Assembly (NCBI GenBank): GCA_903900335.1
Contig: CAIUMP010000062.1
Span: 62,001-126,000, forward strand
Direction: 5' to 3'
Length of the DNA stretch: 64,000 nt
Source of the DNA: an uncultured Ignavibacteriota bacterium
Lineage (GTDB): Bacteria > Bacteroidota > Ignavibacteria > Palsa-1295
Positions 7,110 to 14,905 of this stretch are shown one piece after another (position 1 is the stretch's first letter; each line of letters starts with the position of its first letter). Both the position numbers and the translations under genes were made by a program. The notes under the pieces are model-generated. The model ran no database searches. It saw only the letters and a program-made list of their open reading frames with translations, and was not told the origin of the DNA.

Positions 7110-8324
7110 GTGGCGTCCACTACTCAAGAGCTCGAAACCCAACTTTCCCAGGAGCGCTATGCACTTAGCTCACTCTTGGAGTTTGCTCGCACTCTAACCC
7201 CAGACCTTGGCCCAAAGGGCATCATTCGTAGCGTCCTGCGAACAGTCATGGGTCGCTCACTCATAAAAGAGGCGTTTGCTTACCTCGAAGATCCGACATC
7301 CCAAGGATTTGAGCTTGTCAACCTCGCGGGCTTTTCCACATCGTCACTTCGTCCGTTCTTGAACACCGAGGCATTCGAAGCAACTCTCATGGGTGGTCCT
7401 GCGTCCGCTACGCTTGTTCCACTAGTCTCTTCCGATGGGAGGAGTTATTTGGGACTGTTGGGATTTGGGCCATCCATCAATCCGAATCTCCGTGATGAGA
7501 CGGAAGCGGTCTATTTGGCGTCGCTTGCGGCGCTTACTTCGATTGCGCTGACAAATGCTTGGCTATTCGAACGAGAAAAGGAGCGGGAACGCCTAGAATC
7601 CGAGCTAGGGCTCGCACGGGATATTCAGCAGTCGCTCCTGCCACAAGGATTTCCAGAGATAGACGGGGTTGAGTTTGCTGCCGTAAGCAGGCCATCCGAA
7701 TGGGTCGGGGGAGACTATTACGACATCATTTCTCTTGGGGATGATAGTGTACTGGTCTGTATAGCTGACGTAGTCGGAAAGGGGATCGCAGCCGCTCTGA
7801 CGATGTCAAACATGCAAGCGGCTTTGAGGGCGTTGGTTGGAATACTTCGGGGAGGCCATCTGAGTCTTCTGAACGTTGTGAAGGAACTCAATCGCCTGAT
7901 GTGTGAAAGTACCGCCCCAGACCGATTCATTACTGCTGTTATTGGAGTTCTCGACGTGAATCGCCGTAAGTTTGAGTGTGTGGTCTGTGGCCACCCAAAT
8001 CCGGCGATCGGTCTGGAGGACGAGCAGATCATCCATATAGAGAGCACCGGTATTCCACTGGGGATAGTACCGACTTTCCCCTACGAATCGAAGTCGTACA
8101 GTTTGCCGAAGGGTGCTCTTTTGCTGTTCTACACCGACGGGCTTTCGGAGGCAAAGTACGGCCAGTCAATGGTCGGTTCACAGGGAATCGAAGAGGTACT
8201 ACGGCATCCTGCGATGCGGGAGGGGGATCTCGGGGAAGCATTGCGTCAACTGGTGGAATCTCCTCGAATTACGGTTGAGGACGATATCACCGTTCTGGCA
8301 ATTCGCTTCGAATCATCACGCTGA
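7110..8324 (+). CDS. PP2C-type serine/threonine phosphatase (GAF-like sensor + SpoIIE domain)
   Basis: 404 residues from a GTG start. Residues about 1-160 look like a GAF-type sensor region. A short coiled linker (REKERERLESELGLARDIQQ) leads into a SpoIIE/PP2C domain (about 165-404) with SLLPQGFPEIDG, then VGGDYYDIISLGDD carrying the metal-binding Asp pair, and IADVVGKGIAAALTMSNMQA. The C-terminal LLFYTDGLSEAK and ITVEDDITVLAIRF also match, with the last metal-binding Asp in EDDIT. Known family members dephosphorylate anti-sigma-factor antagonists in partner-switching stress pathways. No anti-sigma kinase or antagonist gene lies next to it here. The GTG start is supported by lack of an ATG nearby. 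Confidence 0.93.
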   Translation: MASTTQELETQLSQERYALSSLLEFARTLTPDLGPKGIIRSVLRTVMGRSLIKEAFAYLEDPTSQGFELVNLAGFSTSSLRPFLNTEAFEATLMGGPASATLVPLVSSDGRSYLGLLGFGPSINPNLRDETEAVYLASLAALTSIALTNAWLFEREKERERLESELGLARDIQQSLLPQGFPEIDGVEFAAVSRPSEWVGGDYYDIISLGDDSVLVCIADVVGKGIAAALTMSNMQAALRALVGILRGGHLSLLNVVKELNRLMCESTAPDRFITAVIGVLDVNRRKFECVVCGHPNPAIGLEDEQIIHIESTGIPLGIVPTFPYESKSYSLPKGALLLFYTDGLSEAKYGQSMVGSQGIEEVLRHPAMREGDLGEALRQLVESPRITVEDDITVLAIRFESSR

Positions 8325-8417
8325 AACTCCAATTGTGCAACTTGTTAATGGGTGGGCCTGTTTGATGGCTTCTGCGTCGCGGAAGGGCGGCTGAGACGAG
8401 CGATTGTCCAGCAGGAA

Positions 8418-8491
8418 GCGCCCGTAGCTCAGTTGGATAGAGCAACAGCCTTCTAAGCTGTGGGTCGCTGGTTCGAGTCCAGCCGGGCGCG
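8418..8491 (+). tRNA. tRNA-Arg (anticodon TCT)
   Basis: Full cloverleaf can be drawn by hand: acceptor GCGCCCG/CGGGCGC with discriminator G, D-stem GCTC/GAGC, anticodon stem ACAGC/GCTGT around loop CTTCTAA (anticodon TCT), and T-arm GCTGG-TTCGAGT-CCAGC. 74 bases; the 3' CCA is not encoded. Confidence 0.97.
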
Positions 8492-8503
8492 CGAGACAAA
8501 CAT

Positions 8504-8581
8504 GGTGGGTGTAGCTCAGTCGGTTAGAGCGCCTGGTTGTGGCCCAGGAGGTCGTGGGTTCGAACCCCATCACTCACCCCA
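8504..8581 (+). tRNA. tRNA-His (anticodon GTG)
   Basis: Acceptor GTGGGTG pairs with CACTCAC with one G-T pair. The extra G at 8504 can pair with discriminator C8578, the G-1 feature specific to tRNA-His. The anticodon stem CCTGG/CCAGG encloses loop TTGTGGC (anticodon GTG), and the T-loop is TTCGAAC. The CCA end is encoded (8579-8581). It follows tRNA-Arg by 12 bases, so the two are probably cotranscribed. Confidence 0.97.
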
Positions 8582-8584
8582 CAA

Positions 8585-8729
8585 ACTCAGTAACGAGTGC
8601 TGAGTAGCGAGTATCGAGTGGATGCGTAGCGAAAAACGAGTGGAATCAAACGCCCCGCTCGTCTCTCATTACTCATCCACTCTTTACTTTTGGGACACTC
8701 GGAACTCATTACTCAACACTCGCTACTCA
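8585..8729. repeat. Imperfect inverted repeat of 'actcgctactca' modules abutting gltX
   Basis: The left half contains tgctgagtagcgagtatcga and gagtggatg. The right half contains the complementary catccactc and actcattactcaacactcgctactca. Related short modules recur several times on both arms, making a long imperfect hairpin between tRNA-His and gltX. The gltX ATG directly follows the last module, so the element supplies its 5' UTR. A transposed palindromic element is the likely origin; the repeats are too irregular for a CRISPR array. Confidence 0.6.
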
Positions 8730-10163
8730 ATGGTTCGCGTCAGATTTGCCCCTTCTCCTACGGGGTTCGTGCATGTAGGATCGCTTCGCACAGCGCTCTA
8801 TAACTACCTTTTTGCTCGGCACCATGGCGGTGTGAACATACTTCGAATCGAGGATACGGATCGAACGCGCTTGGTTGAGGGTGCTGTCGATGGTCTTTAC
8901 AGGACGATGCGGTGGGCGGGAGTGACGTTTGACGAGGGCCCGATCGAGGGTGGAAAATACGGGCCGTATGTCCAGTCTGAGCGAACCGACCTTTACAGGA
9001 AATACTCCGATGAACTCGTCACCAGCGGCAACGCATATCCCTGCTTCTGCACATCCGAGCGACTCGACCTTGTCCGCAAGTCACAGCAAGCGACGGGCAC
9101 ACCACCAATGTATGATCGGTTGTGCCGTAATCTAACCACAACCGAAGTGAGTGCCAGGATCGCCGCTGGTGAGCCACATGTCATACGCTTGCGCGTGCCG
9201 ATCGGGGAGACGGTCCATTTCCACGATCTGGTTCGTGGCAACATAGAGTTCGACTCGAGGACGATCGACGATCAGGTCCTTCTCAAGTCAGATGGCTTCC
9301 CAACGTACCACCTTGCCAACATCGTGGATGATCATCTGATGGAGATCACCCACGTCATTCGCGGAGAAGAGTGGGTCTCCTCGACTCCAAAGCATATTTT
9401 GTTATATCAGGCATTTGGATGGGAGCCGCCGAAGTTTGCACACTTGCCACTGCTATTGAATGCCGATCGAAGCAAATTATCAAAGCGCCAGGGTGATGTT
9501 GCGGTGGAGGATTATAAGGACAAGGGCTATCTTCCTGAGGCTCTGATTAATTTCCTAGCGTTATTAGGTTGGAATCCGAGCGCATTTCAGGAGATTTTCA
9601 CCATAGAGGAGCTTATTCGCGACTTCGATTTAGAGCGTGTCAATAAGGCTGGAGCGATCTTCAATCGCGAGAAATTGGATTGGGTGAATGCTGAGTACAT
9701 ACGGAAGATGACGCCGGAGTATCTCGCCCTTCTTGTTCGACCCATTCTTGAGACACGTGGGTATTTCGCAACGGACGATTATTTGGTAAGCGTCGTTCGC
9801 CTCATGCAGGAACGTGCCCGCACCTTGCCGGACTTCGTCGACTTCGCTAGTTACTTCTATGTGGCTCCCACGGAATATGACGAGAAGTACAAAGCTAAAC
9901 ATTGGAACGACGCTGCGAAGGAGAATCTTCGCGAATTGCTTCCGCTGTTTCAGGCCGTCGAATCCTGGTCACACGATTCGCTCGAAGGAATAGTGCGCGT
10001 TTTTGCGGAGTCAAAGAGTTTGAGCGCGGGCAAACTGATCCATCCCATTCGCTTGGCGGTCACAGGCAGAGGAATGGGGCCCGGTCTGTTTGAGCTTCTT
10101 ACCCTGATTGGAAAACAGGAGAGCCTCCTACGTATTGAGCATTGTGTGGCCAATCTTGCATAG
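8730..10163 (+). CDS. gltX: Glutamate--tRNA ligase
   Basis: 477 residues. MVRVRFAPSPTGFVHVGSLR contains the class I HIGH-type motif (HVGS), and SKLSKRQGDVAVEDYKDKGY contains the KMSKS-type motif (KLSKR). HVIRGEEWVSSTPKHILLYQ is another GluRS block. It charges tRNA-Glu (and possibly tRNA-Gln) with glutamate in the cytoplasm. The frame stays open upstream through the inverted repeat, but the family begins at MVRVRFAPSPTG, so ATG 8730 was chosen. Its length is normal for bacterial GluRS. Only one copy is seen in this window, so whether it is discriminating or non-discriminating cannot be judged. Confidence 0.97.
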   Translation: MVRVRFAPSPTGFVHVGSLRTALYNYLFARHHGGVNILRIEDTDRTRLVEGAVDGLYRTMRWAGVTFDEGPIEGGKYGPYVQSERTDLYRKYSDELVTSGNAYPCFCTSERLDLVRKSQQATGTPPMYDRLCRNLTTTEVSARIAAGEPHVIRLRVPIGETVHFHDLVRGNIEFDSRTIDDQVLLKSDGFPTYHLANIVDDHLMEITHVIRGEEWVSSTPKHILLYQAFGWEPPKFAHLPLLLNADRSKLSKRQGDVAVEDYKDKGYLPEALINFLALLGWNPSAFQEIFTIEELIRDFDLERVNKAGAIFNREKLDWVNAEYIRKMTPEYLALLVRPILETRGYFATDDYLVSVVRLMQERARTLPDFVDFASYFYVAPTEYDEKYKAKHWNDAAKENLRELLPLFQAVESWSHDSLEGIVRVFAESKSLSAGKLIHPIRLAVTGRGMGPGLFELLTLIGKQESLLRIEHCVANLA

Positions 10164-10184
10164 TGTATACATAGCGTATAAAGG

Positions 10185-10550
10185 ATGAACTTCAAGTACG
10201 TGAGTCTCACACCGATGCTGGAGACGCTTGACCTGGCGGGGACTATCAAGTTCTATGTGGAGACTATTGGGTTCACTTGTGACTCCTATTCGGCGGAGGC
10301 GCGGTGGGCTTCTCTAAAACGAGATGGCGTGAGGATCATGTTTTCCTTCCCGAATGCTCATCGAAACATAAAAGCACCGATCCTAAGTGGCTCGTTGTAC
10401 CTCCGCAGCGATAATGTTGACGCAGTGTGGAGCCATCTGAAAGACCGGTGCAGTATCTGTTATCCGATCGAAAATTTCAAATACGGGATGCGGGAGTTCG
10501 CGGTATTCGATAATAACGGCTATTTGCTACAGTTCGGCCAGGCGATCTGA
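10185..10550 (+). CDS. VOC-family protein
   Basis: 121 residues, one VOC module. LTPMLETLDLAGTIKFYVET resembles the first strand-helix unit, and GMREFAVFDNNGYLLQFGQA closes the second half (xDPDGYxLxFG-like motif). The central SLYLRSDNVDAVWSHLKDRC is the strand-helix unit of the second repeat. It resembles bleomycin-resistance-like VOC proteins of Bacteroidota. It follows gltX by 21 bases on the same strand. Substrate unknown. Confidence 0.88.
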   Translation: MNFKYVSLTPMLETLDLAGTIKFYVETIGFTCDSYSAEARWASLKRDGVRIMFSFPNAHRNIKAPILSGSLYLRSDNVDAVWSHLKDRCSICYPIENFKYGMREFAVFDNNGYLLQFGQAI

Positions 10551-10729
10551 CGCCTTTCTCTGTGGAATCACCAAGAGAAACCGAAAGAACTTATTTAACG
10601 GGCCTAGCATTTTCAAATGGAATTCATGCTTCCTTTGGGTTGTGTGTTTCGAGGATAGAACCGTTTTCGAACCCCGCATTGCGCATCTCGAATGGTAGTC
10701 GTTTGTTTCTATTTACTTAAAGTCAGCGA

Positions 10730-11101
10730 ATGAGGATTTACATCGGTGGCCTTCCGTATCAAACGGATGAGGCCCAGCTATCCGAAATGTTTTCTGGCTA
10801 TGGCGAGGTTGTTAGCGCGAACGTAATTACGGATCGCGAAACCGGTCGTAGCAAGGGGTTTGGTTTTGTGGAGATGCCGGATGACGAAGCAGCCAAGAAA
10901 GCAATTGAAGAATTGCAGGGTGCAGAGTTAGGCGGTCGTACGATCACGGTGAATGAGGCGCGGCCGATGGAAGAACGCGGCGGTCGCGGCGGCGGCGGAC
11001 GTAGCGGCGGAGGCGGCGGTTACCGCGGCGGCGGTGGGGGCCGCGGCGGCGGCGGCGGACGTGACCGCGATGGCGGCGGTGGTGGTGGCCGACGCTGGTA
11101 G
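10730..11101 (+). CDS. Glycine-rich RRM RNA-binding protein
   Basis: 123 residues. Residues 1-80 are a single RNA-recognition motif with RNP2 IYIGGL and RNP1 KGFGFVEM. A C-terminal Gly/Arg tail of about 35 residues with repeated GGGRGG units (RGG-box like) follows. The architecture is that of cyanobacterial and Bacteroidota 'Rbp' cold-shock-like RNA chaperones. It is likely to bind single-stranded RNA non-specifically. It is followed by a 10-bp hairpin. Nothing in the surroundings indicates a specific partner. The long GC-rich tail may be a site of length variation. Confidence 0.94.
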   Translation: MRIYIGGLPYQTDEAQLSEMFSGYGEVVSANVITDRETGRSKGFGFVEMPDDEAAKKAIEELQGAELGGRTITVNEARPMEERGGRGGGGRSGGGGGYRGGGGGRGGGGGRDRDGGGGGGRRW

Positions 11102-11120
11102 TTTAGAAGAATTCTCTCAT

Positions 11121-11145
11121 CGAGGCAGTATGTTCTACTGCCTCG
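11121..11145 (+). terminator. Hairpin terminator after RRM gene
   Basis: cgaggcagta (11121-11130) pairs perfectly with tactgcctcg (11136-11145) around a 5-base loop, 19 bases after the stop codon. The following attcattt is only weakly T-rich. Confidence 0.6.
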
Positions 11146-11203
11146 ATTCATTTGGGGCTATTCACGGCCTCGTGTTTTTCGGTAAATCAACCAGCAGTAG
11201 CAA

Positions 11204-11593
11204 ATGGCAAGGATTATTGGCAGAGAGGTAATGTCGGTGTGCGTTTACGTGGACGACTTTCGAGAGGCGGTTGATTTCTACTGTCATTCGCTTGGACTTG
11301 AAAAGTCGAAGGATGTGAGTGATAGCGCTTGTTTTCTCAGATTGAATGATAACTCGAATGCAATCTATCTTGAAGGCGGCCACGTAAGGGTAGATCATGG
11401 TGCCGGTGCGACTGGGGTATCCTTTATGTTGCTGGTGGATTCCGCCATTGATGCACATCACGAACTTCGTGAGCAGGGAATAAGATTCGTTCATGATAGC
11501 CCGCAGGACATGGGAGGGGGGAGCCACTGGTTCCGTTTGTATGACCCGGCTGGCAATATTATTGAGATTGTCTCCAGCCCCGTCGGAGCGTGA
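11204..11593 (+). CDS. VOC-family (glyoxalase-like) protein
   Basis: 129 residues, one VOC module. MSVCVYVDDFREAVDFYCHS and LGLEKSKDVSD form the first repeat, and WFRLYDPAGNIIEIVSSP is the classic DPxGNxxEI ending of glyoxalase-I-like VOC proteins. The conserved Glu in NIIEI is a metal-ligand position in true glyoxalases, but no reliable assignment of a second set of ligands is possible. It is the seventh VOC gene of the region and precedes accD by 88 bases. Confidence 0.9.
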   Translation: MARIIGREVMSVCVYVDDFREAVDFYCHSLGLEKSKDVSDSACFLRLNDNSNAIYLEGGHVRVDHGAGATGVSFMLLVDSAIDAHHELREQGIRFVHDSPQDMGGGSHWFRLYDPAGNIIEIVSSPVGA

Positions 11594-11681
11594 CCCCAAC
11601 TGCGGTTCGAAGGGAAGTTTCGAGGGAAGGACTCAACCTGGACAGAATCTCGTTAGAGGACGGCTGAATTCTGATCAATAC

Positions 11682-12524
11682 ATGGCTTGGTTTACACGAT
11701 CAAAGAGAAATATTGAGACTCGCCCTAAAGGCGACGACACAATGCCGGACGGCGTTTGGGCAAAATGCTCGGAATGTAAGTCGATTTTGTACCGCAAGGT
11801 AATTGAGGAAAATTTATTCACGTGCCCGACCTGTCAAAAGCATTTTCGCATTGGCAGCCGCGAGTACTTCGACATACTGCTGGATAAGGGCGTAGAGGAA
11901 GAGATCGCTGCTCATCTCGTGCCTGCCGATCCGCTTTCCTTCGTTGATTCAAAGCCATACCCGTCTCGGGTCGCTGATGCAACGCGCAAGACGCACCTGA
12001 ACGAAGCGATGCGGGTTGCACTCGGGAATCTTGATTCGCAGCCAGTTGCGGTCGGGGTAATGGATTTTGCCTTCGTTGGTGGATCCATGGGGTCCGTCGT
12101 CGGAGAGAAGTTCTCCCGCGCAGTCGATAGGGCTATCGCGGATCGCCGTCCTTACATCATGGTTTCAAGCTCTGGAGGCGCCCGAATGCAGGAGGCCGCC
12201 ATCTCGCTTATGCAACTTGCTAAGACCAGCGCTAAACTTGCGCAGCTCGCCGAGGCAAAGCTTCCCTATATATCTGTACTAACTGACCCGACCACAGGCG
12301 GAGTTACGGCGAGCTTTGCGATGCTTGGTGACGTGAATATCGCCGAGCCGAAGGCGCTCATCGCGTTTGCAGGTCCACGCGTCGTTGAGCAAACAATCCG
12401 CAAGAAACTTCCCCCCGGCTTTCAGCGGTCAGAATTTGTTCAGGAGCATGGATTCATTGATATCATCTCCCATCGTAAAGAACTCAAGGCGACAATTGCT
12501 GGTGTCCTGAAACACTTAGTGTAG
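11682..12524 (+). CDS. accD: Acetyl-CoA carboxylase carboxyltransferase subunit beta
   Basis: 280 residues. An N-terminal zinc ribbon with paired CxxC motifs (CSECKS and CPTCQK, residues about 27-50) is followed by the carboxyltransferase domain with VVGEKFSRAVDRAI, SSSGGARMQEAAISLMQLAK and LTDPTTGGVTASFAMLGD. With AccA it transfers the carboxyl group from biotin to acetyl-CoA in fatty-acid synthesis. MAWFTRSK at 11682 is the usual family start; the frame extends upstream but overlaps the VOC gene. AccA is not in this window. Confidence 0.97.
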   Translation: MAWFTRSKRNIETRPKGDDTMPDGVWAKCSECKSILYRKVIEENLFTCPTCQKHFRIGSREYFDILLDKGVEEEIAAHLVPADPLSFVDSKPYPSRVADATRKTHLNEAMRVALGNLDSQPVAVGVMDFAFVGGSMGSVVGEKFSRAVDRAIADRRPYIMVSSSGGARMQEAAISLMQLAKTSAKLAQLAEAKLPYISVLTDPTTGGVTASFAMLGDVNIAEPKALIAFAGPRVVEQTIRKKLPPGFQRSEFVQEHGFIDIISHRKELKATIAGVLKHLV

Positions 12525-12610
12525 TGGCCGGAAGTGGGCTTCAGATGCTGGCCAAGTGTCAAGCTGTTAGCACCCATGGCCCATCCCGCATGTCAAATTA
12601 CCATTAGAGA

Positions 12611-13555
12611 ATGCCATTAACATCATCATCCTCCCTTACTGGATCCGGTTGGAATGTGCGGATCATCGGTTTTCCGATGGATCTGGGTGCTGGTCGGCGC
12701 GGAGTTGATATGGGACCATCGGCAATTCGTATTGCTGGTGTCAGTGATAAGCTCCGTGCACTAGGTTACAACGTGATCGACGCCGGTGATATTGAGATAC
12801 GGACGGCAGAATCGCAGGAGATAGAGGATCCGAAGCTTCGGTATCTGCCGGAGATTTCCAAGGCCTGCACTCTGCTTGCGGCTGAAGTGGAGGCCGCACT
12901 CGATCACGATGAATTTCCTTTGGTCCTAGGCGGTGACCATTCCATGTCGATCGGTACTCTTGCAGGTATTGCTGCACATTGCAAGCGCACTGACAAGCGG
13001 CTCGGGGTCATCTGGATAGATGCTCACACCGATATCAACATTCCAGAAACTTCCCCAAGCGGCAACATTCATGGAATGCCTGTTGCCGTTTCGCTCGGGT
13101 ATGGTCCTAAAGAATTAACTGCAATTGCTGGCGATTTTCCGAAGTTGCTTCCCCATCAGCTCGTCTACATCGGGTTGCGTTCTGTCGATGAAGGCGAGCG
13201 TTCACTTATCCGGAAGTTGAAGATCGAGGCGCACACGATGGCTGATCTCGATAAGCACGGTGTACATCGACTCATCATGAAAGCGGTGACGTCGCTTCGC
13301 GCCAAGGTGGATCATCTGCATGTTAGCTTCGATCTAGATTCAGTTGATCCCATGGTGGCGAGCGGTGTGGGCACTCCGGTACCCGGTGGTTTGACTTATC
13401 GGGAGGCGCATCTGATCATGGAAGCAATAGCAGATACTGGCTACATGGCTTCCATGGAGGTTGCAGAAGTCAATCCAATTTTGGATAATAAGAATGCGAG
13501 CGCAGAGTTCGCTGCAGATCTGATCGCGAGTAGTATGGGGAAGAGGATCCTCTGA
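12611..13555 (+). CDS. rocF: Arginase
   Basis: 314 residues of the ureohydrolase family. Binuclear manganese motifs are all present: LGGDHSMSIG, IDAHTDIN and SFDLDSVDPMVASGVGTPVP. MASMEVAEVNPILD is the C-terminal arginase block, and the SGNIHGMP substrate loop supports arginase over agmatinase. It hydrolyses L-arginine to ornithine and urea in the cytoplasm. The stop overlaps the panC start by one base (TGATG), so the two are translationally linked although metabolically unrelated. Confidence 0.93.
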   Translation: MPLTSSSSLTGSGWNVRIIGFPMDLGAGRRGVDMGPSAIRIAGVSDKLRALGYNVIDAGDIEIRTAESQEIEDPKLRYLPEISKACTLLAAEVEAALDHDEFPLVLGGDHSMSIGTLAGIAAHCKRTDKRLGVIWIDAHTDINIPETSPSGNIHGMPVAVSLGYGPKELTAIAGDFPKLLPHQLVYIGLRSVDEGERSLIRKLKIEAHTMADLDKHGVHRLIMKAVTSLRAKVDHLHVSFDLDSVDPMVASGVGTPVPGGLTYREAHLIMEAIADTGYMASMEVAEVNPILDNKNASAEFAADLIASSMGKRIL

Positions 13556-14412
13556 TGATGAAGACAGTACACAGCAATGCTGAACTTCGCGAGGAGCTCG
13601 CGTTCGTCCGAAGTCAAGGGAGAACTATCGGATTTGTGCCAACGATGGGTGCTTTGCATGAAGGCCATCGGTCGCTCGTGCGACTTTCAAAGCAGCAGAC
13701 GGATGTTACCGTCGTGAGCATTTTTGTAAATCCTACACAGTTTGCTCAGGGCGAGGATTTCGATCGCTACCCTCGTACGCTAGAAAGTGATGCGAAGATC
13801 CTGCTTGAGGAGAAGGTTGAGTTACTCTTCCTTCCCGATGCAGCGGAGATGTATCCGAAAGGGTTCGCGACAAGCGTCCATGTCTCAGGCGTGACGGAGT
13901 TGTACGAGGGCGCCATTCGGCCTGGACACTTTGACGGAGTAGCCACGGTAGTGTACTTGCTAATGCATGAGGTTGAGCCTACGATTCTGTTTTTGGGACA
14001 GAAAGATGCGCAACAGGTCGCAGTACTCAAGCGGATGGTTCAGGACCTCCGTTTGCCTGTTATGATAACGGTTGGGGAGACGGTTCGCGAAGGACGAGGG
14101 TTGGCGCTCAGCTCCCGCAATCGGATGTTGGATGAGGAAGCGCTGTCTGAATCGGATGCTTTATATGCTGCACTTCAGACTGTCCGAAATCGGGTTTTTC
14201 TTGGAGATGACCCGGAAGCAGCGAAGCGTGCAGGTATCGCAAAATTCGAGCGAATTGCTACCCATGGGAAGCTTGATTACCTGGATATTGTCCACTCCGA
14301 AACATTTCAATCAGTACCCTCGTTTGAACGGGTTGGTGCTCCAGTAACGATCATAATTGCCGCGCGCTTCGGCTCAACGCGATTGATCGATAATATGAAG
14401 ATCGATACGTAA
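13555..14412 (+). CDS. panC: Pantothenate synthetase
   Basis: 285 residues. VPTMGALHEGHRSLVRLS contains the nucleotidyltransferase HxGH motif, and VSIFVNPTQFAQGEDFDRYP the pantoate-binding segment. GHFDGVATVV, FLGQKDAQQVAVLKRMV and ALSSRNRML are further PanC blocks. It condenses pantoate with beta-alanine using ATP. The start codon overlaps the arginase stop; a second ATG follows directly at 13558. It is followed 24 bases later by panD, which supplies the beta-alanine, so the two steps are in one operon. panB is not in this window. Confidence 0.97.
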   Translation: MMKTVHSNAELREELAFVRSQGRTIGFVPTMGALHEGHRSLVRLSKQQTDVTVVSIFVNPTQFAQGEDFDRYPRTLESDAKILLEEKVELLFLPDAAEMYPKGFATSVHVSGVTELYEGAIRPGHFDGVATVVYLLMHEVEPTILFLGQKDAQQVAVLKRMVQDLRLPVMITVGETVREGRGLALSSRNRMLDEEALSESDALYAALQTVRNRVFLGDDPEAAKRAGIAKFERIATHGKLDYLDIVHSETFQSVPSFERVGAPVTIIIAARFGSTRLIDNMKIDT

Positions 14413-14436
14413 GTCTACAGACGAGAAATCGAGAGT

Positions 14437-14826
14437 ATGAAACGGATTTTGTTCAAGTCGAAAGTACACCGGGCGACAGTGACGCAGGCGGAGCTGTACT
14501 ACGAAGGCTCGCTCACGCTCGATGCGGATCTCATGCGCGCGGCAGATATGTTGCCGTTTGAGAAGATCGCGGTGGTGAACAACAATAACGGTGAGCGATT
14601 CGAAACGTATCTCATCGAAGGCCCGGCGGGCTCCGGCGTCGTTTGCTTGAATGGGGCTGCGGCACGAAAAGGCGCTGTGGGGGATGAAATCATCATAATT
14701 ACGTATGGTGAGTACGAAGATTCCGACGAGCTTCGCTATCATAAGCCCACAGTCGTGCAGGTTGACAAGTCTAATAAGATCAAGAATGTCAATCGGACCA
14801 TCGAAGCGTTTACTTTTGTGAATTAG
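14437..14826 (+). CDS. panD: Aspartate 1-decarboxylase
   Basis: 129 residues. The self-cleavage site Gly24-Ser25 is present in LYYEGSLTLD, giving the pyruvoyl group from Ser25. VNNNNGERFETYLI and CLNGAAARKGAVGDEIIIIT are the PanD core. Known PanD proenzymes cleave into alpha and beta chains and decarboxylate L-aspartate to beta-alanine, feeding PanC. The C-terminus is slightly longer than in Escherichia coli PanD (126 residues). A strong terminator follows. Confidence 0.97.
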   Translation: MKRILFKSKVHRATVTQAELYYEGSLTLDADLMRAADMLPFEKIAVVNNNNGERFETYLIEGPAGSGVVCLNGAAARKGAVGDEIIIITYGEYEDSDELRYHKPTVVQVDKSNKIKNVNRTIEAFTFVN

Positions 14827-14849
14827 GACTTCAGCATTACTTGCCGGTA

Positions 14850-14882
14850 CCCTCTCCTTCAAAAAGGAGGGGGTTCTTTTTT
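14850..14882 (+). terminator. Rho-independent terminator after panD
   Basis: A 10-bp stem (14850-14859 with 14864-14873, one G-T pair) with a CAAA loop is followed by TTCTTTTTT. It closes the arginase-panC-panD unit. Confidence 0.9.
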
Positions 14883-14905
14883 GATATAAGTACCCACTTC
14901 TCACA

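Noticed and set aside
8585-8729. Possible CRISPR array
   Set aside because: Repeat modules are short, irregular and inverted, without unique spacers of constant length; no cas genes are near.
10975-11100. GGC/GGT-rich stretch as a tandem DNA repeat of its own
   Set aside because: It is explained as the coding sequence of the glycine-rich tail of the RRM protein.
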